In this document: positions 5,643 through 11,100 of the stretch, one piece after another
Numbering within the stretch: the first letter of the stretch is position 1
How the letters are laid out: each line of letters begins with the position of its first letter
Assembly (NCBI GenBank): GCA_900550615.1
Contig: URSX01000032.1
Location: 1-17,377 of the forward strand
Direction of reading: 5' to 3'
Source of the DNA: an uncultured Eubacteriales bacterium
GTDB lineage: Bacteria > Bacillota > Clostridia > Oscillospirales > Oscillospiraceae
Length of the DNA stretch: 17,377 nucleotides
The notes under the pieces: model-generated
Seen by the model: only the letters and a program-made list of their open reading frames with translations
Told to the model about the DNA's origin: nothing
Databases searched by the model: none
Translations under genes and position numbers: made by a program

Positions 5643-6410
5643 ATGCAAAAATTGGAAAAACAGTTTCACATTCACTGCCGGGAGGGCGATGTGGGCCGTT
5701 ACTGCATCCTTCCGGGAGATCCTGGGCGGTGCCAGGCCATCGCTGCTCTGTTTGACGATGCGCAGTTCGTTTCCAGCAACCGGGAGTTTACCATCTACAC
5801 CGGCACGCTGCTGGGAGAAAAGGTCTCCGTGTGCTCCACAGGGATCGGCGGCCCCTCTGCCTCCATCGCCATGGAGGAGCTGCACAACATCGGCGCGGAC
5901 ACCTTCATCCGGGTGGGCACCTGCGGCGGCATCGACCTGGATGTGCAGTCAGGAGATGTGGTGATCGCCACCGGCGCCATCCGTTTTGAGCACACCAGCC
6001 GGGAGTATGCCCCCATCGAATACCCTGCCGTGGCGGATTTTGAGATCACCAGCGCGCTGGTGGAGGCGGCCCGGGCGGGGGGCTATCGCTATCATACCGG
6101 CGTGGTGCAGTGCAAGGACTCCTTCTATGGCCAGCACAGCCCCGGCCGGATGCCGGTTTCCTATGAGCTGCTGAACAAGTGGGAGGCTTGGAAGCGCCTG
6201 GGGGTGAAGGCCAGCGAGATGGAATCCGCGGCGCTGTTCGTGGTGGCCAACGCTCTGGGCTGCCGGTGCGGCTCGTGCTTCCATGTGATATGGAACCAGG
6301 AGCGGGAGGCCGCAGGCCTGGACCAGAAGATGACCGAGGACACCAGCTCCGCCGTCCGTCTGGGCGTGGAGGCCCTGAAGCGGCTGATCCAGGCGGATCG
6401 CAGCAAGTAA
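5643..6410 (+). CDS. udp: Uridine phosphorylase
   Basis: Cleaves uridine (and often deoxyuridine) with phosphate to uracil and ribose-1-phosphate, in cytoplasmic pyrimidine nucleoside salvage. The 255 residues match the nucleoside phosphorylase I family. Phosphate-binding GDPGR is at 25-29 and STGIGGPSASIAMEEL at 65-80. RVGTCGG (90-96) carries the phosphate-contacting Arg90, and EMESAALF (192-199) has the glutamates that bind the ribose. The start has GGAGG 8 bases upstream and a promoter at 5535. It forms a single-gene unit ending at the terminator at 6425. Relatives with the same fold include purine nucleoside phosphorylase DeoD and MTA/SAH nucleosidase; the N-terminal GDVGRYCILPGDPGRC and overall layout favour uridine phosphorylase. 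Confidence 0.9.
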   Translation: MQKLEKQFHIHCREGDVGRYCILPGDPGRCQAIAALFDDAQFVSSNREFTIYTGTLLGEKVSVCSTGIGGPSASIAMEELHNIGADTFIRVGTCGGIDLDVQSGDVVIATGAIRFEHTSREYAPIEYPAVADFEITSALVEAARAGGYRYHTGVVQCKDSFYGQHSPGRMPVSYELLNKWEAWKRLGVKASEMESAALFVVANALGCRCGSCFHVIWNQEREAAGLDQKMTEDTSSAVRLGVEALKRLIQADRSK

Positions 6411-6424
6411 ATCTCTATATCGGC

Positions 6425-6458
6425 AAAAAAACAGACCGGATTTCCGGTCTGTTTTTTT
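6425..6458. terminator. Bidirectional terminator between udp and the LOG gene
   Basis: ACAGACCGGA (6431-6440) and TCCGGTCTGT (6443-6452) form a perfect stem. It has a run of A on the left and T on the right, so U-runs follow the hairpin on both strands. It lies 14 bases past the udp stop and 15 bases past the end of the convergent LOG gene, serving both. Confidence 0.9.
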
Positions 6459-6473
6459 GCGCATTTTTCCGCG

Positions 6474-7010
6474 TCACACGTAGCCCAGCAGCTGCCGGAT
6501 CTGGCTGAGATCCTCGGCAAAATAGATTCCCTCCTGCCGCTCCTCGCTGGACAGGCCCATCTCGATCATATGCCGCAGCAGGGCTTTCAGGCTGTCATAG
6601 TAGCCGTTCAGATTGTAGAGGATGCAAGGTGCCTGCAGGTGTTTCAGGGACACCTTGCACATGATCTCCGTGATCTCCTCCAGGGTACCGGTGCCGCCGG
6701 GAAAGGCGATGAACGCATCGCCCAGCTCGATCATTTTGGCCTTGCGGTCGGACATGTCCTTGGTGACGATCAGCCGGGTCAGGCCCAGGTGCTGAAAGCC
6801 TGCGTCGATGAAAAACTGCGGTTCCACACCGGTGACCTCCCCGCCGGCCTCCAGAACGCTTGTGGCCAGCTGGCCCATCAGACCCGTTCGGGAGCCGCCG
6901 TAGACCAGCGCGTTCCCGCTGGCTCCGATCCATGTGCCCAGCTCCCGGACAGCCTGGCCCAAGGCCGGATCGTTGCCCTCGGTAGAGCCCAGATAAACTG
7001 TGATGTTCAT
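6474..7010 (-). CDS. LOG-family phosphoribohydrolase (TIGR00730 type)
   Basis: A cytoplasmic Rossmann-like enzyme that, in characterised members, hydrolyses nucleoside 5'-monophosphates (AMP or cytokinin ribotides) to free base and ribose 5-phosphate. The 178-residue length is usual. The hallmark motif PGGTGTLEE is at 104-112, preceded by Arg89-Lys90 in MSDRKAKM. The N-terminal nucleotide-binding stretch VYLGSTEG and YGGSRTGLMG (37-46) are intact, so it should be active. The start has GGAGGG 7 bases upstream. The gene has a perfect sigma-A promoter but a terminator-like hairpin in its leader. It is convergent with udp, another base-releasing salvage enzyme, which may be chance. A bacterial product need not make cytokinin; the real substrate is unknown. 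Confidence 0.88.
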   Translation of the reverse strand: MNITVYLGSTEGNDPALGQAVRELGTWIGASGNALVYGGSRTGLMGQLATSVLEAGGEVTGVEPQFFIDAGFQHLGLTRLIVTKDMSDRKAKMIELGDAFIAFPGGTGTLEEITEIMCKVSLKHLQAPCILYNLNGYYDSLKALLRHMIEMGLSSEERQEGIYFAEDLSQIRQLLGYV

Positions 7011-7042
7011 GAGATATCCCTCCGCTTCAAGATTTTTCTGTG

Positions 7043-7075
7043 AAAAAGGCAGCCAGACTTTTCAGCCTAACTGCC
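7043..7075 (-). terminator. Terminator-like hairpin in the leader of the LOG gene (candidate attenuator)
   Basis: On the minus strand, GGCAGTTAGGCT (7075-7064), a GAAA loop (7063-7060) and AGTCTGGCTGCC (7059-7048) form a 12-pair stem including G-U pairs, followed by TTTTT (7047-7043). It lies about 16 to 48 bases after the predicted start and 33 bases before the LOG start codon. Most transcripts should stop here unless the hairpin is prevented. No known riboswitch was recognised; the sequence before it is only about 16 bases long. Confidence 0.6.
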
Positions 7076-7097
7076 GGTAGGTACTCACCCATAAATT

Positions 7098-7126
7098 ATT
7101 ATATTCGGCAGAAGCCGCTCTGTCAA
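7098..7126 (-). promoter_or_regulatory. Consensus promoter of the LOG gene
   Basis: On the minus strand: TTGACA (7126-7121), a 17-base spacer and TATAAT (7103-7098), a perfect sigma-A promoter. The start is predicted near 7091, giving a leader of about 80 bases that contains the hairpin at 7043-7075. Confidence 0.85.
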
Positions 7127-7324
7127 TGGCATCGTCAACCGTTTTGCCGGATGAAAAAGGAGCACCAAGAAGCAAAACTCCTATGTTTTGGCCACCCAAA
7201 GCGCCGGAACATGGTAAATGCTCACCTACACGAGAATTCGGCAAAAAATGCGCTATTCATGGTGTACAATGAGGCGAAACAAGGGAAGAGCCCCTTCCCG
7301 GAGAAAAAAGAGGGAGAGAAAAGC

Positions 7325-7864
7325 ATGCATCCGACCGTCCGAAAGCTCTGGAATATTTTCAGCGCCGTTCTGGTGGCGCTGGTGGTTCTGCTGGCCGTGG
7401 CGCTGGTGGGCGTCCGGCTGGCGGGGATAAAAACCTACGCCGTTCTGTCCGGTTCCATGGAGCCCGCCTACCCCACCGGGTCCCTGCTGTATGTGAAAAG
7501 TGTGGCACCGGAGGAGCTGAAGGTGGGCGATGCCATCACATTCCTGCTGGACGAGGACACGGCGGCCACCCACCGCATCGTTGAGATCCTTCCCGACCGG
7601 GAGGACGGCAGCGTCCTCCGGTTCCGCACTCAGGGGGATGCCAATGACACCCCGGACGGCACCCTCGTGCACTGCCGGAACGTCATCGGAAAGCCTGTGC
7701 TCTGCATCCCTCATCTGGGCCGCTTGGCCCACTTTGTGCAGCATCCGCCGGGGCTGTACCTGGCCGTGGGTTTTGCCGCGGCGCTGGTAGTGCTCGTGTT
7801 CCTGCCGGATCTGCTGGAGGGCAAAGAGGGCCGCAAGGCCGCCGGGAAGACGGCGGAAAATTAG
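7325..7864 (+). CDS. sipW: SipW-type (ER-type) signal peptidase I
   Basis: A membrane serine protease that cleaves the special signal peptides of TasA/camelysin-like proteins. The 179 residues start with a membrane helix (about 12-33), then the catalytic Ser44 in LSGSMEP. The general-base position is His83 in ATHRI rather than the Lys of ordinary bacterial signal peptidases, and GDANDTP (104-110) supplies the acidic residues. This Ser-His arrangement defines the ER/archaeal/SipW type. A second membrane helix follows (about 144-160) and the tail is cytoplasmic and basic. The start at 7325 (MHPTVRKLW) is chosen because AGGGAG lies about 8 bases upstream and it begins just before the helix; an in-frame extension back to 7040 looks non-coding. 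It heads a run of genes encoding its likely substrates; the first follows after 50 bases. No strong promoter is visible upstream. Confidence 0.92.
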   Translation: MHPTVRKLWNIFSAVLVALVVLLAVALVGVRLAGIKTYAVLSGSMEPAYPTGSLLYVKSVAPEELKVGDAITFLLDEDTAATHRIVEILPDREDGSVLRFRTQGDANDTPDGTLVHCRNVIGKPVLCIPHLGRLAHFVQHPPGLYLAVGFAAALVVLVFLPDLLEGKEGRKAAGKTAEN

Positions 7865-7914
7865 CCGGGAACGCCGCAAGGCACCCAAATATATCATTTT
7901 CAGGAGGTTTCACT

Positions 7915-8652
7915 ATGCAGGCAAAAACAAAGGCAAAAGCACTGGCGCTGTCCCTCTGCGCGGCGCTGCTGGTTGCCGCGTCCGTGCTGACCACCCTGGC
8001 CTTTTTACAGGCGCGGGATGCCGTGAAAAATACCTTCACGGTGGGTCAGATAGCCATCCGGCTGGATGAGGCAAAGGTTCGCGAGGACGGCACGGCCGTC
8101 ACACCGGCGCAGCGGGTAAAGGAAAATGCATACAAACTAATGCCGGGCCATACCTATGGGAAGGATCCCACCGTCACGGTGCTGCGGGGCAGCGAGGACT
8201 CCTACATCCGCATGAAGGTCACCTTCAACAACGCCTCGCAGATCATCGCCCTGTGCACGGATCCCGCCTTTGCTGATGACGGCCCTACCGGCATTGAAAA
8301 TGCCTACCCTTTGCTCCGGATGGTCAATTTCCTCCCGTCCGGCGCGGCCAAGTGGGACGGGATCATCCCTGACAATATGACCGAAACGGAGCAGATGCTG
8401 GCAGATTCCAAGTACTTTGCCTATGACAAGGCCAGCGATACCCTTACTTATTACTTCTACTACACCGAGACCGTAGCCGCTCCGGATGGCGACGTGGTGC
8501 TGCCCACGCTGTTTGACAGCATTGTGGTGCCCCAGTGGGTCACAGGCCAGCAGCTGGCCGCCCTGGACGGCTTTGAGATTAGCGCCCTGGCAGAGGCCAT
8601 CCAGGCCGACGGCTTTGCAAACGCCGACGCGGCCTGGAAAGAGTTCCGGTGA
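7915..8652 (+). CDS. TasA/camelysin-like SipW-dependent fibre protein 1
   Basis: A secreted, probably fibre-forming protein (245 residues) of the TasA/camelysin type. The N-terminus has a basic start, a hydrophobic segment (about 10-30) and the family hallmark NTFTVGQIAIRLDE just after it. The usual G-G-T-LA-x-x-TD cleavage region is altered to VLTTLAFLQARDA, so it is the least canonical of the four upstream subunits at that site. A middle block GHTYGKDPTVTV...DSYIRMKVTF is shared with fibre protein 2, and the C-terminus IQADGFANADAAW is shared with proteins 2 and 4. GGAGG lies 7 bases before the ATG, the best ribosome-binding site in the cluster, suggesting strong translation. It directly follows sipW, like tasA neighbours sipW in Bacillus. 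It could be the major subunit, but this is inference. Confidence 0.85.
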   Translation: MQAKTKAKALALSLCAALLVAASVLTTLAFLQARDAVKNTFTVGQIAIRLDEAKVREDGTAVTPAQRVKENAYKLMPGHTYGKDPTVTVLRGSEDSYIRMKVTFNNASQIIALCTDPAFADDGPTGIENAYPLLRMVNFLPSGAAKWDGIIPDNMTETEQMLADSKYFAYDKASDTLTYYFYYTETVAAPDGDVVLPTLFDSIVVPQWVTGQQLAALDGFEISALAEAIQADGFANADAAWKEFR

Positions 8653-8662
8653 GCAGACCCCG

Positions 8663-8689
8663 ATAAATATGGCAGACCGCCTTATTTAT
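8663..8689 (+). other. Intercistronic hairpin between fibre genes 1 and 2
   Basis: ATAAATA (8663-8669) pairs with TATTTAT (8683-8689), and inside it GGC (8671-8673) pairs with GCC (8679-8681) around a 5-base loop. No U-run follows on the plus strand, so it looks like a transcript-stabilising or processing hairpin rather than a terminator. Confidence 0.4.
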
Positions 8690-8728
8690 AACGCCGATCG
8701 CAAAATTACAGGAAAGGAACGATGAAAA

Positions 8729-9271
8729 ATGAAGAAAAAAGCTTGGCTCTCCGCCCTGGCGGTGGTCCTGGTGCTGTGCTGCGCCGTGGGAGGGACTCTC
8801 GCGTGGCTGACGCAGAAGACGGACGCCGTGGTGAACACCTTCACCGTGGGCGACATCAACATCACCCTGACCGAGACGGAGCGGGAGTACAAGATGGTGC
8901 CCGGCAACACCATTGACAAGGATCCCACCGTCACGGTACAGGCGGGCTCCGAGGCCTGCTGGCTGTTTGTGAAGGTGGAAAAATCCGCGAACTTTGACAC
9001 CTTTATGACCTGTGCCATGGCCACCGGCTGGACGGCGCTGGCCGGCCAGGAGGGGGTCTACTACCGTCAGGTGGATGCTGCCACCGCTGCCGCCGGGGCC
9101 TCCTTCGCCGTGCTGGCCGACAACCAGGTGACCGTCAAGGACACCGTCACCAAGACCATGCTGAACGCCCTGACCCCGGCCACCTACCCCACCCTGACCT
9201 TTACGGCCTACGCCGTACAGATGGACAATGTGGCCGATGCGGACGCCGCCTGGGCCAAGGTGAATCGGTAA
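8729..9271 (+). CDS. TasA/camelysin-like SipW-dependent fibre protein 2
   Basis: A 180-residue secreted fibre-type protein and the shortest of the set. The signal is canonical for SipW substrates: MKKKAWLSALAVVLVLCC, then AVGGTLAWLTQKTD and NTFTVGDINITLTE. The following VPGNTIDKDPTVTVQAGSEACWLFVKVEKS block corresponds to that of protein 1 and shares a 20-base identical DNA stretch with it, pointing to duplication. The C-terminus reads AYAVQMDNVADADAAW, as in the other members. The ATG at 8729 is chosen over the out-of-frame ATG at 8722 because it opens the canonical signal; AAGGAA lies upstream. It is cotranscribed with its neighbours across gaps of 76 and 53 bases and is likely a second structural subunit. 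Confidence 0.85.
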   Translation: MKKKAWLSALAVVLVLCCAVGGTLAWLTQKTDAVVNTFTVGDINITLTETEREYKMVPGNTIDKDPTVTVQAGSEACWLFVKVEKSANFDTFMTCAMATGWTALAGQEGVYYRQVDAATAAAGASFAVLADNQVTVKDTVTKTMLNALTPATYPTLTFTAYAVQMDNVADADAAWAKVNR

Positions 9272-9324
9272 AAGCGGACGTTTTCCAATTACATCCAACT
9301 ACATAGGGAAAGGAAAGAAGAAAA

Positions 9325-10131
9325 ATGACCAAGAAGAAAATCATATCCCTGTGCCTGGCGGCGGTCCTGACCGTCACCGCCGTGGCAGGGGCCTCTCTTG
9401 CGTATCTGACGGATACCAAGGACGTGGAGAACACCTTCACCGTGGGCCGCGTGAAGATCGACCTGGTGGAGCAGGAGCGCAGCGCCGACGGCACGGAGCT
9501 GAAGAATTTTGAGCAGAACAAGAAGCTGCTGCCCCTGGTGGGCTCCGCCCAGGGGGAGAAGGATTCCTTCGGCATGCCCACCGCGAAAAACTATGTGGAC
9601 AAAATGGTCACCGTCCGGAACACCGGCTCCGAGGATGCCTATATCCGCCTATATTTCGCCATTCCCTCCGCTCTGGACGACGGCTACGAGACCTATAACG
9701 CCGGGCACAATGTGCTGCACTTCAACTTCGGCAACACCGTGGTAAACGGCGCGGCCGTCACCACCGAGGGCACCCAGTGGCTCTGGACCCGCGGCGGCAA
9801 GTGGAACTACTTCGAGACCACCATGGACGACGGTATCCGCTATAATGTCTACTTTGCCGACTACTACAAGGCCGCTGCCGCCGGAGCCGTCACCGAGCAG
9901 GCCATCCAGGGCGTATACCTGGATTCCTCCTTCCAGATGCAGGAGGACGGCGCCTATGCCTTCGGCCAGAAGCTCACACTGGACGCCGGCTGGGACTGGA
10001 GCAAGGTCTCCTGCCCGGTGTTCGCCGTAGCCTGCCAGGCCGGCGGCTTTGACAGCGCCGCTGAGGCCATCACCGCCGCCTTTGGCGACCACTATAACCC
10101 CTGGGGCGGCGCAACGTCCAACTGGCAGTGA
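9325..10131 (+). CDS. TasA/camelysin-like SipW-dependent fibre protein 3
   Basis: A 268-residue secreted protein, the largest of the four upstream subunits. The signal is MTKKKIISLCLAAVLTVTAV, then AGASLAYLTDTKD and NTFTVGRVKIDLVEQE, fully typical of SipW substrates. A long middle insertion (about residues 65-170, including KNYVDKMVTVRNTGSEDAYIR and an aromatic stretch TQWLWTRGGKWNYFETT) sets it apart from proteins 1 and 2. The C-terminus adds an aromatic tail, YNPWGGATSNWQ, after the common ACQAGGFDSAAEAI block. Camelysins are annotated as peptidase M73, but no zinc-protease HExxH motif is present here, so a structural role is more likely. AAGGAAAG precedes the ATG. Confidence 0.87.
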   Translation: MTKKKIISLCLAAVLTVTAVAGASLAYLTDTKDVENTFTVGRVKIDLVEQERSADGTELKNFEQNKKLLPLVGSAQGEKDSFGMPTAKNYVDKMVTVRNTGSEDAYIRLYFAIPSALDDGYETYNAGHNVLHFNFGNTVVNGAAVTTEGTQWLWTRGGKWNYFETTMDDGIRYNVYFADYYKAAAAGAVTEQAIQGVYLDSSFQMQEDGAYAFGQKLTLDAGWDWSKVSCPVFAVACQAGGFDSAAEAITAAFGDHYNPWGGATSNWQ

Positions 10132-10164
10132 CCGGCCGCGCCGATGAGAAAGGAGTGACCGCTT

Positions 10165-10836
10165 GTGCTGAAAAAGAAAGTGATCTCCCTGGCCCTGGCC
10201 GCGGTGATCGGGGTCATGGCCATTGCCGGGGCGTCCCTGGCATACTTCACCGACACTGGCACCGCCCGCAACGCCTTTACCATGGGCAGTGTGAAGATCG
10301 TCCTGGACGAGACGGACATCCGCAGCCCCACCGGGGCCCGGGTGAGCGCCAACGAGTACGGCATCGGCGATGTGTACCCCGGGGCCGTGCTGACCAAGGA
10401 TCCCATTGTGCATAACACCGGCAAGAACCCCGCCTACATCCGGGCCATTGTCACCGTGGAAAACGGTGTGAACTGGCTGGGCCTTTACAATGAGAATACC
10501 GCTGCCGCGCCCCAGGAGGCCGCGTTCACCGCCCTCATTGATAATACCCTGGGCGCGGGCTGGGTGCTGGAGGACATTGCCTATGACATGTCCGGACCGG
10601 ACCATCCCACCAGCGACTTTGTCGCCACTCTGCGCTATACCGGGACCCTGGCCCCCGGGGCGGACACCACGGCCATGTTCTCCCGCCTCTCCATCCCGGC
10701 AAAGCTCACGGAAAGCGACGTGACCACCCGCATCTCCCAGAACGGGGCATTCCACATCGACGTGGTGGCCCAGGCCATCCAGACCAACGGCTTTGCCAGC
10801 TGGGACGCGGCCTTTGCCGCCTTTGACGGCCGCTGA
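10165..10836 (+). CDS. TasA/camelysin-like SipW-dependent fibre protein 4
   Basis: A 223-residue secreted fibre-type protein. It starts at GTG (10165), with AAGGAG 9 bases upstream and 33 bases after the previous stop; no better ATG is available before the signal. The signal is VISLALAAVIGVMAI, then AGASLAYFTDTG, then NAFTMGSVKIVLDETD. A central YPGAVLTKDPIVHNTGKNPAYIRAIVTVEN block matches proteins 1 and 2 in pattern, and the C-terminus QAIQTNGFASWDAAFAAF is close to protein 1. Proteins 3 and 4 share near-identical signal regions (AGASLAY.TDT), which suggests a second duplication event. It is the last fibre gene before the four-hairpin spacer. Confidence 0.87.
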   Translation: MLKKKVISLALAAVIGVMAIAGASLAYFTDTGTARNAFTMGSVKIVLDETDIRSPTGARVSANEYGIGDVYPGAVLTKDPIVHNTGKNPAYIRAIVTVENGVNWLGLYNENTAAAPQEAAFTALIDNTLGAGWVLEDIAYDMSGPDHPTSDFVATLRYTGTLAPGADTTAMFSRLSIPAKLTESDVTTRISQNGAFHIDVVAQAIQTNGFASWDAAFAAFDGR

Positions 10837-10856
10837 GCATTTCTGCTGAAATCAGT

Positions 10857-10997
10857 AGTTTATGAAACTTTTTCAAAGTTTCATAAACTTGCGCAGCGTG
10901 TCGAAAAAGTCTTTTCGACACGCTGGTGACCTGCACCCCTCGGGGTGCAGGTCATATGAGAGTACCCGGCGCACCGGGCGGCGGATACTCTCATATG
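10857..10997. repeat. Array of four adjacent perfect inverted repeats
   Basis: Four hairpins follow each other almost without spacers. First: AGTTTATGAAACTTT/AAAGTTTCATAAACT (10857-10889, 15 pairs). Second: CAGCGTGTCGAAAA/TTTTCGACACGCTG (10894-10925, 14 pairs). Third: TGACCTGCACCCC/GGGGTGCAGGTCA (10927-10954, 13 pairs). Fourth: CATATGAGAGTA/TACTCTCATATG (10953-10997, 12 pairs), enclosing a small CCCGG/CCGGG hairpin. None is followed by a U-run on either strand, so they are not ordinary intrinsic terminators. They fill the only large gap (260 bases) of the fibre cluster. They might slow polymerase, protect mRNA ends, or be composite mobile palindromes. Confidence 0.85.
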
Positions 10998-11028
10998 ATT
11001 CTGTGATTTGTAATATGGGAGTGTTTCT

Positions 11029-11100
11029 ATGAACAGATCAGCCTTAAAGCCGCTGCCGGGCGGCGGGAAACGAAGGAATAAGGAGGGAACCATAGTATGA
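11029..11100 (+). CDS. Candidate 23-residue leader ORF overlapping the adhesin start
   Basis: A short ORF starting MNRSALKPL and ending KEGTIV, strongly basic in the middle (GKRRNK). GGGAG lies 7 bases upstream of its ATG. Its TGA overlaps the ATG of the adhesin gene (ATGATG at 11097), and the adhesin's own SD lies inside the ORF. This layout fits translational coupling or a leader peptide controlling the large adhesin. It is too short to judge by composition and may be chance. Confidence 0.35.
   Translation: MNRSALKPLPGGGKRRNKEGTIV

Noticed and set aside
7250..7270. TACAAT (7265-7270) as the -10 of a sipW promoter.
   Set aside because: No acceptable -35 lies 16-18 bases upstream and there is no extended -10, so I do not list it; the real promoter or sigma factor is unclear.
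7040..7324. In-frame upstream extension of the sipW gene.
   Set aside because: The added 95 residues look non-coding, cover the divergent promoter region and would bury the signal-anchor helix; the ATG at 7325 has its own SD.
9325..10131. Camelysin-type metalloprotease activity for the fibre proteins.
   Set aside because: The family is sometimes annotated as peptidase M73, but none of the five proteins shows an HExxH zinc-protease motif; a structural role is better supported.
9649..10755. A 368-codon minus-strand frame across fibre genes 3 and 4.
   Set aside because: It spans two well-supported plus-strand genes and their gap, and its G/V/H-rich composition is that of an antisense shadow.
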